Assembly: GCF_020150455.1 (NCBI RefSeq)
Contig: NZ_CP083740.1
Location: 1,054,001 to 1,118,000, forward strand
Length of the DNA stretch: 64,000 bases
Direction: 5' to 3'
Origin: Bremerella sp. TYQ1
GTDB lineage: Bacteria > Planctomycetota > Planctomycetia > Pirellulales > Pirellulaceae
The notes under the pieces were generated by a model. It had not been told where the DNA came from, did no database searches, and worked only from the letters and a program-made list of their open reading frames with translations. This document shows positions 8,121-17,582 of this stretch, one piece after another (position 1 is the first letter of the stretch; every line of letters starts with the position of its first letter). The position numbers and the translations under genes were made by a program.

Positions 8121-10487
8121 ATGTCGATCGAGCTGGAAAAGTCCATTTTCTGTAATGCGTTGGAAATAGAACCAGTTGAACAACGCAATGCCTACGTTCG
8201 CGATGCGTGCATGGGAAACGACGAACTTCACGACGCAATTGTGGCGTTACTCGAAGAAAACGACCGTGAAAGAAATCTCGTCGACAGGCCTCTTTCGGCA
8301 ATTGTTCAGCCATCGCCCAATGCTCCCAAGCTAGAGAAAAACATAGAGTGGCAGGAACCTGAGTACGCTCCTGGTACGATGATCGGTTCCTATAAACTTA
8401 TGTAACTGATCGGGGAAGGGGGCTTTGGACTCGTTTTCGTCGCTGATCAATTGGAGCCTGTTCGTAGACGGGTGGCAATTAAGATCGTTAAGCCTGGTAT
8501 CGCTTCGCAGCAAATCGTAAGTCGCTTCGAGGCAGAACGCCAAGCGTTAGCGATGATGGACCACGAAAATATTGCTCGAATCTTTGACGCTGGAGTCACA
8601 GAAACAAAACAGCCGTACTTCGTTATGGAGCTGATTCGAGGTGTAAGACTCGATGAGTTCTGTGACAACCATCGTTTAGATATTCGCCAGCGTCTCGAGC
8701 TATTCATTTCGATTTGTGGCGCAGTCCAACACGCTCATCAGAAAAGCATTATCCATCGAGATCTCAAGCCATCGAACATTTTAGTCACGATGCAAGATGG
8801 TCGTGCCGTTCCAAAGGTTATTGACTTTGGGCTCGTCAAAGCGATGACGTACGATCTCGTTGCCCAAACAATCTACACGCGATTCGCGGCCATGATGGGG
8901 ACGCCTGCTTACATGAGTCCAGAGCAGGCTGAAATGAGTAACACTGATGTGGATACGCGGAGTGATATTTATTCTTTAGGAGTCGTTCTTTATGAACTTC
9001 TTACCGGCGAAACGCCGGTGAATTCTGCGCGCGTCAGCGGGGCTAGTTTTGATGAGTTAAGACGACTAATTCGCGATGACGAACCGCCTCGCCCAAGTAC
9101 ACGGGTCAGCACGATGGGAGCTGATAGCTCCGCGACAATGTCCAAAAACCGGCGACTCGACTCAGTGCAGCTTAAATCACTTCTAAAAGGAGATCTCGAC
9201 TGTATCGTGATGAAAGCGCTTGAGAAGGATCGCTCACGACGCTATGTGAGTGCTGCGGCATTGGCTGATGACGTCAAACGTTACTTGCGTGAAGAGACAG
9301 TCGAGGCTCGTCCGACTTCGAGATGGTATCTCTTCTCGAAATTCGCAAGGCGTAATCGGATTGCTTTGACGACTGCTTCTGTCATCTTATTATCTTTAAT
9401 CCTTGCCACAACTGTCAGCTTGTGGCAAGCCCATGTCGCATATCGAGCGATGGAGCAAGCACGGGAATACGAAATGCGTGCCAATCGTTCTAAGGAGGAA
9501 ATCGAGAGCTTTACGCAACGATTGAAAAAAGCCAATTCTTTACTGGTCACCGGCGAAGCGTATGTTCAATCGGGCCATTGGGAAGAAGCCTATCAGGCTT
9601 TTACGCAAGCAACGAAGGAATCGCCTGAACACTTTTCGGTTTGGGTGGAACGTGCATCGCTACTCGCACGTCTTGGAATTTGGGATGCTGCATTTGCCGA
9701 TTATTCAAAGGCAATTGAGTTGGGGGCTCCTGTCGACGGAATTGAATTTCAAGGTGTTTCCCTTTTGCTTCATTGTTATGGCGATAAGGAGGCCTGCTCT
9801 CAAATCGTTCATCAATTGGAATCTTCACAGGGAGGATTCATTGGAACAAAACTTCGTGGCCAACTTGTGGGCGAGCAAACGCGAGTTGATTTGTTGCGTG
9901 TTCTGCAGCAGGCCGAACAGCTTATTCTTGACCAATCCTCGTTGCCTTCAGGTGAGCCGACGCGAAGCTCATTAATGCCCTTTGGTGTTAAACCGTATCT
10001 CGCTGGTTGGGCACACCTGAGGCTAGGTAATATCGATCAGGCCATCGACCGTTTACAGGAATCTCATACCGATGTGCCTGACTGGCGTGGGATTGGAATT
10101 GGCTTGCCCCTTCTCGCAATTGCCTACCATCACTCAGGGCAGTTAGATAAAGCGAATGAGTCGCTGCGTCGTTCCAAAGAACTACTTGATAATTCATTAG
10201 ATGAGTCGATCGAACAACTCAACGGAGCACCGCCAATGAAATGGTTTGCCTGGTTGGAATTAGTCATTCATTATCGGGAAGCGTACCAGCTCATTCATGG
10301 TGAATTGCCTCCCGTCGACCCTCGATTCCAACTTCGACGGCAAAAAGCGTTGGCGGTCTTAAATCATCGAGTTGCAATAACACCTTCGATGGAGCAGCTC
10401 ACTCCGTGGATGCTAGTGGGTGAAAATAATTCTTCCGTTGATGATTATCCGTTAGTCCCAAGAACATCTCCCGTGCTGAACCCTTAG
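8121..10487 (+). pseudogene. PknB-type Ser/Thr kinase with TPR-like region, interrupted by in-frame TAA
   Basis: One reading frame runs from ATG 8121 to 10487 and is broken only by TAA 8403-8405 (codon 95), exactly where the kinase N-lobe begins: YKLM-stop-LIGEGGFG. Before it is the usual planctomycete N-terminal extension (IFCNALEIEPVEQR, ALLEEN). After it the kinase is complete: VAIK lysine, HRDLKPSNIL (about codon 212), DFG in VIDFGLVK (about 235), GTPAYMSPEQ. A membrane segment (about 413-433) and a TPR-like C-terminal region follow. A restart at TTG 8451 would lack the glycine loop and should be inactive. It is either a recent nonsense mutation, a sequence error or a readthrough site. 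Confidence 0.85.
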
Positions 10488-10891
10488 GGATGTGAATATC
10501 TCATTCGGTTTGCTGCACAGCACTATTCGGCCAAAAGTAAGCGTCCGTCTCAAGGCGAATTGAGACAAAGTGTCATCTTTCTTGTCCCTGCCGCTCCTCC
10601 TTTTTCGTATGTACTTGGCGAAAGTCGAATTTTGACTTTAGTCATTGGTAATTGCCGAGAACGAGATGCTTTGTGAAGTGCCAGAACACGTTCTGTGCTC
10701 CACACGAAAGCTCGAACAGCCAGATTCGACAGAGGTCTGCACTCTGTCGCCCTCCAGCCATGCTAGGCCCCGATACCTTTGATTCTTCGCGTTGCTTTGG
10801 CGCATCACTTCGATTCTTTGATACGAATCATTCGAAGGATCGTCAGAAGTATCGCACATCCATAATGATTTGATTCACGGAGATTTTCCAA
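10488..10891. other. 404-bp intergenic region
   Basis: This stretch separates the kinase from the DUF1559 gene. It holds a hairpin at 10547-10566 and presumably the DUF1559 promoter. Short frames on both strands (about 73 codons) show no domain or plausible start and are not called. Confidence 0.5.
10547..10566 (+). terminator. Hairpin downstream of the kinase
   Basis: GTCTCAA pairs perfectly with TTGAGAC around the loop GGCGAA. It lies 60 bases after the kinase stop and has no T-run, so a terminator role is tentative. Confidence 0.35.
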
Positions 10892-11914
10892 ATGTTGCGC
10901 GGCAAGCTGGCTATTCGTACTCACAAAGCGTTCACACTTGTCGAACTCTTAGTCGTAATTGCCATTATTGGCGTTCTCATCGCTTTACTTCTTCCAGCAG
11001 TGCAGCAGGCACGAGAGGCCGCTCGGCGTATGAGTTGTCAAAATAACTTACGCCAGATTGGACTCGCCTCTCACAACTTCCATGACACGATGCGCGAGCT
11101 TCCTTGTGCGGCCTATCGTGTTGAATTTGGAACCGGGGGAGGACGAGGCGACCATAACAGTCTATTCGTTCAGATTCTCCCATACGTCGAACAGCGTGCT
11201 CTTCGCGATATCTACAAAATGGAGGAGCCATTTAGCACGATCGCTGGCGATTCGTATGACTTTAGCGTCAACGGAAGTTATGTGTCGCGAACAGCTGAGG
11301 GGAACAATTTTCAATGGGCTGGAACGTCGTTGCAGCTCTTTCTTTGCCCCTCGATGCCGGAGCCACCCGGTACTTTCGGTGGAGTAACACGAGTCCTTGC
11401 CCCAAGTAGCTATCTTGCTTGTATCGGTAACCGCAGCATCAAGGGGAGTCGAATTGGTGTTCGGTCTGGCAACCCTCACCCCGACGATGGAGAAGAAATG
11501 GGGATGATCGGAATCTATAAGCATCGCAAGATGCGAGACATCACCGACGGGCTCTCGAACACGTTCATGGTTGGCGAGTCGACCTACAGCTATACGGTTG
11601 ATGACGATAGCGATCCAGCCACACCGGAAGTTCGATCCGAAAATGGTCCTGCCTGGGCATGTGGTTGGGGAGGATATGGCTACGGCACCGTTGCCTACAA
11701 ATTCAACACGGATACGACAACAACTCCTGCCTCGCTGCCCACCGATGCTTTGACTTATGGCGCCGCCGCGTTCCGTAGCGATCACCCAGGCGGAGGATTG
11801 TTCATCTTTGGAGATGGCTCGGTGCACTTTATCTCAGAAACGATCAACGAGCAGATCTATGTGGCACTAGGTACGAAATCATTCGGGGAAGTGACGCCCG
11901 CTGATCAGTACTAA
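10892..11914 (+). CDS. DUF1559 protein with pilin-like N-terminus
   Basis: This is a 340-residue DUF1559 (SBP_bac_10) family protein, an abundant planctomycete family with type IV pilin-like processing signals. The N-terminus has KAFTLVELLVVIAIIGVLIA, a prepilin peptidase and N-methylation motif, followed by LLPAVQQAREAARRM. The C-terminus carries the H-x9-DG signature (DHPGGGLFIFGDGSVHFISE). The family is thought to be exported and surface-located. CGGAG sits about 13 bases before the ATG. A lipoprotein gene follows 54 bases later, a common arrangement for this family. Confidence 0.95.
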   Translation: MLRGKLAIRTHKAFTLVELLVVIAIIGVLIALLLPAVQQAREAARRMSCQNNLRQIGLASHNFHDTMRELPCAAYRVEFGTGGGRGDHNSLFVQILPYVEQRALRDIYKMEEPFSTIAGDSYDFSVNGSYVSRTAEGNNFQWAGTSLQLFLCPSMPEPPGTFGGVTRVLAPSSYLACIGNRSIKGSRIGVRSGNPHPDDGEEMGMIGIYKHRKMRDITDGLSNTFMVGESTYSYTVDDDSDPATPEVRSENGPAWACGWGGYGYGTVAYKFNTDTTTTPASLPTDALTYGAAAFRSDHPGGGLFIFGDGSVHFISETINEQIYVALGTKSFGEVTPADQY

Positions 11915-11968
11915 TGTGTTTGCTCCTGACCATTGATGACGAGCGAGATAGAGAAGAGAACGACTCCC

Positions 11969-12235
11969 ATGATTACTTTTTGCCGCACTTACACATCGTC
12001 CTTCCGTTCATTGGCAGGTCTGCTGACCGTCCTGACGATCTTAGTCGTGACGGGATGTGAAGGGGAGGAGATCCCGAGTGAACCAGAAAACGTCCAACGC
12101 TACTCAGACCAGGATGCTCAGAAGTTCACCGTAGAAGACTTGGAGAATCCCAATATTGTTGGAAGGCTTACCCAAGAGCAGCGGAAGCAGATCATCAAGG
12201 ATGCTCGAGCAAAAAAGAAAACCACGGATGGTTAG
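11969..12235 (+). CDS. Small lipoprotein downstream of DUF1559
   Basis: An 88-residue protein starting MITFCRTYTSSFRSLAG, with a hydrophobic segment ending TILVVTGC, a lipoprotein signal. The mature part is acidic and then Lys-rich (EQRKQIIKDARAKKK). Upstream in-frame starts at 11933 and 11936 add residues before the signal and are less likely; AGAGAAGAG precedes ATG 11969. Short lipoproteins after DUF1559 genes are frequent in planctomycetes, but the function is unknown. Confidence 0.7.
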   Translation: MITFCRTYTSSFRSLAGLLTVLTILVVTGCEGEEIPSEPENVQRYSDQDAQKFTVEDLENPNIVGRLTQEQRKQIIKDARAKKKTTDG

Positions 12236-12302
12236 GGTTACTGGCAGTCTATTGGTTTTTAACGCAATTTAGTCGTAGATCCATACTAAGGAACGTTTCC
12301 GT

Positions 12303-13565
12303 ATGAACCCGCCATCCTCAAGTATTGCCGATGCACCGGACAAAACGAAGTCTAAGGGAGCAGCACCCGGCGAGGGTAGTAAGAAGGAGCTGTCGCCATT
12401 AGAAGTATTGCGTCAAGCTGCCAAAAATTCTGAGGGGAAAAAGCCCACTGACGCCAAGCCTTCACCGAAACGGAATGCCTTTTCACGTGAAGCAATGCAG
12501 TGGACAAGACGTCTTCATCTGTACACCGGTCTATTTCTCCTGCCGTGGGTTTTCCTATACGGAGTGACCGGCGTGCTATTCAATCATCCGACTTGGTTCT
12601 CGGATACATTCCAGATGTCTTTCTCCCAGGATGCCGTTGAAGGGACATCCTTAGGGCAAATGATTCCTGCTGCCGACATCGCCAATTTAGTGGTCGCCGA
12701 ATTGAATGAAACGAGTGACAGCAAATATACCTTGCTCGATCCCGAAAAGATCTCCCACGGCCGAACGGGCTTGAACGCAGCGTTCGTTGGTGCAGATCAA
12801 AAAGACTACCAGGTGTTTCTGAACGAAACCGCGGATGGCGGAACGATTCGTGAACCTCGTCGACGCAAAGGCGGAGGTGGTGGCGGTAACGGCGGTGGAG
12901 GCAACAGCAAAGAGGCAAAGGGAGAATACCAACCAAATTCCGAGCGGAATCAGGGAGATTCAAAAAATGAAAAGAGTGACGCTGACAAACCAAAGGGAAA
13001 CAAAGGTGAATTGAAAACTGGTGAACAGCGGAGTCCATCGCGACGAGGGAGTCGAGCCAATGTAGCCCCATTCGCAATTGATTCTGGCCTGGAAGTCGCT
13101 GACTCGCCAATCATGCTCTTCGAAGAGGCATTGCCGACGATTCTAGCTCGAAGCGGATTTGAAGGGGCGTCCATTTCCGCGGTTTCCCTGGAACCGTTAT
13201 CGTTCAAAATCAAAGACGATAAAAAAACCTGGAACGTTCAATACGACGTTGCAACAGGATCAGTTTCAGGAACGGAAGATAAGCCTGAGGAAGGCGAAGC
13301 ACAGTTGTCGAGTATGTCGTTTCGGCGATACCTCCTTCAACTTCACAAAGCACGCGGATACCCAGGCGAGGAAGTCAACGTTCGATCGATTTGGGCAGTC
13401 TTCGTCGATGCAATGTCCTTCACGATGTGCTTCTGGGGAATCTCAGGCGTGGTCATGTGGTGGCAGATCAAGCGTACTCGTCCAATCGGAACTGCCCTGC
13501 TTGGCATAAGCGTCGCATTGGCCGGCATAATCGGTTACGTCATGTGGGTAGAGATGATTTCCTAA
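12303..13565 (+). CDS. PepSY-associated TM-domain protein with low-complexity insert
   Basis: A 420-residue inner-membrane protein of the PepSY-TM type. A charged N-terminal tail precedes the first membrane segment (LHLYTGLFLLPWVFLYGVTG followed by VLFNHP). The periplasmic part contains a Gly/Lys/Glu-rich stretch of about 70 residues beginning RRKGGGGGGN. A membrane pair closes the protein (MCFWGISGVVMWWQIKR and ALLGISVALAGIIGYVMW). Family members often occur with iron or siderophore uptake genes. It is followed after 60 bases by a DUF4198-like gene, an arrangement repeated at 37.5-39.6 kb. No FMN-binding domain is visible. Confidence 0.82.
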   Translation: MNPPSSSIADAPDKTKSKGAAPGEGSKKELSPLEVLRQAAKNSEGKKPTDAKPSPKRNAFSREAMQWTRRLHLYTGLFLLPWVFLYGVTGVLFNHPTWFSDTFQMSFSQDAVEGTSLGQMIPAADIANLVVAELNETSDSKYTLLDPEKISHGRTGLNAAFVGADQKDYQVFLNETADGGTIREPRRRKGGGGGGNGGGGNSKEAKGEYQPNSERNQGDSKNEKSDADKPKGNKGELKTGEQRSPSRRGSRANVAPFAIDSGLEVADSPIMLFEEALPTILARSGFEGASISAVSLEPLSFKIKDDKKTWNVQYDVATGSVSGTEDKPEEGEAQLSSMSFRRYLLQLHKARGYPGEEVNVRSIWAVFVDAMSFTMCFWGISGVVMWWQIKRTRPIGTALLGISVALAGIIGYVMWVEMIS

Positions 13566-13625
13566 ACACTGACGCACTCCTGACACAATTTGCAGTATCT
13601 CAAACTGCCACGGAAATCGATACCT

Positions 13626-14408
13626 ATGAATCGTCTATTCGCAATCATCGTACTTGTCGCGTTTGCCTTTGTGCCAACTCCTTCTTTAGCCCATTCACTT
13701 TGGGTCTTGGTGCCTGACGGCGAGGACAACGTCGTTAAATTGTGGTACAGCGATAGCCCCGAACCTGGCCGCGCAAGCATGATTCATCGAATCCTTAAAG
13801 CGAAGGTTTACGCGGTAAGTCCCGACTCTGCTCCGGTAGCGATACCGATGAAAAAAATTGAACTGGATGAGGAGACGGCTGAGATGTCGGCTAACCTAAC
13901 AAATCCGGCGAAGATGCTCGCAACGGTATGCGACATTGGCGTGAAAGAGTCACGACGACTAAAACCAGCGTCAGGAAGTGGAGTAAGCCAGACATCCCAA
14001 GCGAAAGAAAGTTCCTCTCGGGAACACAAAGAAGAACCGCCCATACGTGAATGGTATTTCTGCAAATACGTGACATCAAATGCCATTAAAAACAAAGACG
14101 CTGATAAGGCGTTCGAGCATCTTTCCTATCGCTTAGAACTTATCCCACGATTAGAAGGAAGCACGCTTGTTATTGCCGCTTATCTTGATGGAGAACCAGC
14201 CAAGCAGCTAAGTGTTTCCATTACAGATGTCAAAGGCGAACGGCAGCGTTTATCAACTGACGAAAACGGCATTGCAAAGTTAGATGGAGTTTCCAAAGGC
14301 CGTTACGCCATCAGAAGTAAAACCTTACTGGACGAAGCCGGGAAAGTTAACGGAAAAGAGTATGCCAAGACGGCTCTCGTTAGCAGTCTTATTCTGGATA
14401 TTGAGTAG
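13626..14408 (+). CDS. DUF4198-like exported protein
   Basis: A 260-residue secreted protein. ATG 13626 begins a clear signal peptide (MNRLFAIIVLVAFAF, cleaved after PSLA-H); an in-frame ATG at 13590 would add a polar 12-residue lead and is rejected. The mature start AHSLWVLVPDG and the C-terminal beta-rich part (VSITDVKGERQRLSTDENGI) resemble DUF4198 proteins, which carry a Ca-binding-like beta-sandwich. It follows the PepSY-TM gene closely and is probably co-transcribed. Confidence 0.75.
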   Translation: MNRLFAIIVLVAFAFVPTPSLAHSLWVLVPDGEDNVVKLWYSDSPEPGRASMIHRILKAKVYAVSPDSAPVAIPMKKIELDEETAEMSANLTNPAKMLATVCDIGVKESRRLKPASGSGVSQTSQAKESSSREHKEEPPIREWYFCKYVTSNAIKNKDADKAFEHLSYRLELIPRLEGSTLVIAAYLDGEPAKQLSVSITDVKGERQRLSTDENGIAKLDGVSKGRYAIRSKTLLDEAGKVNGKEYAKTALVSSLILDIE

Positions 14409-14563
14409 GCTCGTTAAGAAAAATTGGCTTTGCAAATGGGCAATTCCAGGTCTTTTTTGCGACGGCGAACTAGACAACTGTCCAAGATACGAGTTCTGTT
14501 GGGAAGTCGTGTCTTTCGCGCCAATTACGTTGTGCCGTAAGCTCCTCTGACTTCGCGAGATCT

Positions 14564-14592
14564 GGATCCGACCAACTCTTTTGGTCGGATCC
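14564..14592. terminator. Perfect 12-bp hairpin between convergent genes
   Basis: GGATCCGACCAA pairs perfectly with TTGGTCGGATCC around a five-base loop. It sits between a plus-strand gene ending at 14408 and a minus-strand gene ending at 14677, so it probably ends transcription in both directions. Neither side has a strong T-run. Confidence 0.6.
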
Positions 14593-14676
14593 GTTGTGGG
14601 TTATCTAAATAGCTAACATGAGTAGCCTGTAGAGTTAGCGAACTTCATTGGCTCTGTTGAGCATTTTTTGCAAGAC

Positions 14677-15663
14677 TTAGAGCGATGCGGTGAGGCCATC
14701 ATTGCACGTGCTGACACGCCGCAGTGTTTCCATGTCGATGGTTTCGGGAATGAACCTGGTTGATCCATCACCTAGCATTCCTAAGATCCCGCCAGGGTGG
14801 AATGAGTTGAGAATGGTGTTGTTCTCGTACGGTTGGCTACTCGATGATGAAGTCTTGGTGTCGTAGTTAATTTGCCAACGTACGGTGGTCAGACCGGTGT
14901 AGTAATAATTGTCAGAACTGCTGGTAATGGAACTCACGGGGTAATTTGCTAGTTGCCCGGTCCAACCACCCCCGTAGTTAGCTGCGATGACTTCGTTCCC
15001 AACCATCGCAGACTGTTCAGCAACAGCCAGACTATTCGAGGTACCGTCAGTAGCATCTCGAAACTTCGTCACTTGACCTGGCCGAAGCATGCCAGTTCCC
15101 GCTGCGTATCCCCTGGAAGTTTGCTTGACGACATCAGTGCGGCCCGCAGGATCTGGATAGGCTCCAGCGATGCCGACATAGTGATGCATCATTCCTGCTT
15201 TGTCTCCATCGGCAGGATTATTAAGCCCGCCAGGTGCGGCAACTAAGGGATCTACTGGGCTAGACGGACAGATGTAACCGTCGATAACCAACCCTTCGAG
15301 GACCAAATTGCTTCCAGCGAATGGAAAGCTACGGTACCCGCTAAAACTTCCAGTTTCGAAGTCAAGTTGATCAAACAGAGCATTCTGTTCGAGAAACGGC
15401 AAGATAGAAGTTCTCCAATTCACCCCTGACAAATTGGGATAGGTAACTGTTCCCGCACGTGCTCCATAGGGGAACGATCCAAACGTGTCGTGGTAGTTAT
15501 GCAGTGCCAATCCCATTTGCTTGAAGTTATTAGAACACTGCATCCGTCGCGCTGCCTCACGGGCCTGTTGGACGGCTGGCAAAAGAAGCGCAATCAAAAC
15601 ACCAATGATCGCTATGACAACTAAAAGTTCTACGAGAGTAAATGCGTGACGACCGTTTCTCAT
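14677..15663 (-). CDS. DUF1559 protein with pilin-like N-terminus (second copy)
   Basis: A 328-residue DUF1559 protein beginning MRNGRHAFTLVELL, the prepilin-type signal, then LLPAVQQAREAARRM. The C-terminus has FHPGGILGMLGDGSTRF, the H-x9-DG signature of the family. Outside these ends it differs clearly from the protein at 10892. It stands alone on the minus strand, divergent from the sulfatase gene, with no lipoprotein partner. Confidence 0.95.
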   Translation of the reverse strand: MRNGRHAFTLVELLVVIAIIGVLIALLLPAVQQAREAARRMQCSNNFKQMGLALHNYHDTFGSFPYGARAGTVTYPNLSGVNWRTSILPFLEQNALFDQLDFETGSFSGYRSFPFAGSNLVLEGLVIDGYICPSSPVDPLVAAPGGLNNPADGDKAGMMHHYVGIAGAYPDPAGRTDVVKQTSRGYAAGTGMLRPGQVTKFRDATDGTSNSLAVAEQSAMVGNEVIAANYGGGWTGQLANYPVSSITSSSDNYYYTGLTTVRWQINYDTKTSSSSSQPYENNTILNSFHPGGILGMLGDGSTRFIPETIDMETLRRVSTCNDGLTASL

Positions 15664-15974
15664 GTCATTGACCCTGAAAAATGAAACAGAAGCTTGAATA
15701 ACGGATCTTGAATAGCATGGATGGAGAAGAGAGATCCCCCGTGGGATATTCTGAATCTACTGATATTTGATGGCGTGTCAAGAAAATTTACGCAAGGAGG
15801 TTGTAGATCTTTTGGGAATCCGTAACGCGGTGGTGCTCGCTATCGATTGGGCAAGGGATCGGACTAGAGCAATTCTACGAGTCGGCCACTTATCGACTGA
15901 TTTCTTTTTTGAGGGCAAGCAGCGGCAATTTACAATGAGTCTTCAAATTTCATTGGACTGCGAGAAAATGATTT
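15664..15974. other. 311-bp divergent intergenic region
   Basis: This stretch lies between a minus-strand DUF1559 gene and a plus-strand sulfatase, so both promoters should be here. A 74-codon frame at 15767-15991 overlaps the sulfatase start and has no recognisable features. I see no clear operator. Confidence 0.4.
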
Positions 15975-17498
15975 ATGATTGCCCGCATTAGTGCTTCACC
16001 CGTGATTCTTTTGATCCTTCTTTCTGCGCGTGTCTTCGCGGCGGATCAAGCTTCGCAAAGTGCTTCAGAGATCCGCTCTACGACGAGCGAACTTCCTAAC
16101 ATTGTCATCCTTCTTGCAGATGATCTTGGTTGGAATTCGGTAGGTTATCACAACGAAGAATTTCAGACGCCTAACATCGATTCGTTGGTTGCCGAGGGAA
16201 TTGCACTTAATCGGTTCTACGTAGCTCCAATGTGTTCTCCAACACGAGCCGGCATGATGACGGGACGCTATCCGATTCGATTCGGTTGTGCCCGGGCAGT
16301 GATTCCTCCCTATCGCGATTTTGGTATGCCAACGTCGGAGGTGACGCTTCCGGAGATGTTAGCAACGCTGGGCTACGAGAATCGCGGGATCTTCGGCAAA
16401 TGGCATCTTGGCCATCGACGTGCCAAGTGGCACCCTTTGAGCCAAGGCTTCACTCATTTTTACGGCCACTACAATGGTGCTATCGATTACTTCGAGCTTT
16501 CACGAGACGGTGTTCGTGATTGGCATTTAGGGTACGAGACGTCCAGTGAACAAGGGTACGCAACGGATTTAATTGCTAACGCCGCTGCCCAATGGATCAG
16601 GCAGTCTGCGACGTCAGATTCTCCTTATTTCTGCTACGTTCCGTTCAATGCTCCGCACTCCCCATTTCAGGCCCCTGACGATGCATTGAAAAAGTACGTG
16701 GATGCCTCGGAAGGGAACGGCCGTGGAGCAACGAAACGCGATATCTACAAAGCAATGATCGGGCGAATGGATGAAGGTATCGGCACCATTCTTCGAGCTA
16801 TTGATTCAACGGGAGAGTCGGACAATACGATCGTCTGGTTCTTTAGCGACAACGGCGGCGTAGGGAATCTCCGTGATATCAACAAGCCTTTGAAGGGATC
16901 AAAACTGACCGTTTTCGAGGGCGGAATTCGCGTGCCAGCATGCGTTCGATGGCCTGCAAAAATTGAAGCAGGGATTAGCTCCGACCAGGTAAGTGGTTAC
17001 ATCGACGTTTTACCAACGCTTGTCGCCGCGGCCGGTGGTCAATGTGCCTCCCTAACGAATAACACGATCGATGGCATTGAATTGATCTCCCTTTTCAATT
17101 CCGAAGACTCACAAACGTTGGACAGACCATGGTATTCGTATCATGGGCAATCTGGTCCCAAGTCAGAGCATTTGGCTATTATTGACGAAGGATGGAAGCT
17201 GGTGGTCAATGGTCCGCAGTTTACGGACATTAAGCAATTAGAAAGTGACACTCATCGAGTTCGTTTGTACCATCTCGCCCAAGATTTATATGAAAAGAAA
17301 GATCTCGCGAAACAGAAGCCGGGAAAGGTTCACCAATTGGCAAAGCAATTGATCGAGTTTCGCGCACTCCAACCAGAGGACGCCATTCCTGCCTATGGAA
17401 TTGGAAAGGAAGGTTTCATTCCCCCACCTTTTTGGAAGTTAGATCCCGACAGCCCGGAACAGTTGGTTGGCACCTACAAAGATTCCGATTCCAACTAG
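15975..17498 (+). CDS. Arylsulfatase, FGly type (secreted)
   Basis: A 507-residue type I sulfatase that hydrolyses sulfate esters. The signal peptide is MIARISASPVILLILLSARVFA. The alkaline-phosphatase-like fold is shown by IVILLADDLGWNSVG (metal site), the activation motif CSPTRAGMMTGRYP with formylglycine Cys at residue 87, GKWHLGH, and FFSDNGG. The FGly site needs an anaerobic sulfatase-maturating enzyme or FGE encoded elsewhere; none is in the window. The length and the C-terminal VRLYHLAQDLYEKKDLA stretch suggest an arylsulfatase A/GALNS-like subgroup. The natural substrate is unknown. Confidence 0.94.
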   Translation: MIARISASPVILLILLSARVFAADQASQSASEIRSTTSELPNIVILLADDLGWNSVGYHNEEFQTPNIDSLVAEGIALNRFYVAPMCSPTRAGMMTGRYPIRFGCARAVIPPYRDFGMPTSEVTLPEMLATLGYENRGIFGKWHLGHRRAKWHPLSQGFTHFYGHYNGAIDYFELSRDGVRDWHLGYETSSEQGYATDLIANAAAQWIRQSATSDSPYFCYVPFNAPHSPFQAPDDALKKYVDASEGNGRGATKRDIYKAMIGRMDEGIGTILRAIDSTGESDNTIVWFFSDNGGVGNLRDINKPLKGSKLTVFEGGIRVPACVRWPAKIEAGISSDQVSGYIDVLPTLVAAAGGQCASLTNNTIDGIELISLFNSEDSQTLDRPWYSYHGQSGPKSEHLAIIDEGWKLVVNGPQFTDIKQLESDTHRVRLYHLAQDLYEKKDLAKQKPGKVHQLAKQLIEFRALQPEDAIPAYGIGKEGFIPPPFWKLDPDSPEQLVGTYKDSDSN

Positions 17499-17582
17499 AC
17501 TTCGTTGTTGCCAGCTCGCGTCCCATTCAATGGACTAGCTACTCAACGTAATCGGTAACTCCCCCGTCAAAAGCATTGATCA

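Noticed and set aside
8451..10487. Kinase restarting at TTG 8451 as an independent functional gene
   Set aside because: It would lack the glycine-rich loop needed for ATP binding, so the upstream part belongs to the same broken gene.
11162..11827. 221-codon minus-strand frame antisense to the DUF1559 gene
   Set aside because: Composition is that of an antisense shadow and no motif is recognisable; the plus-strand DUF1559 gene is certain.
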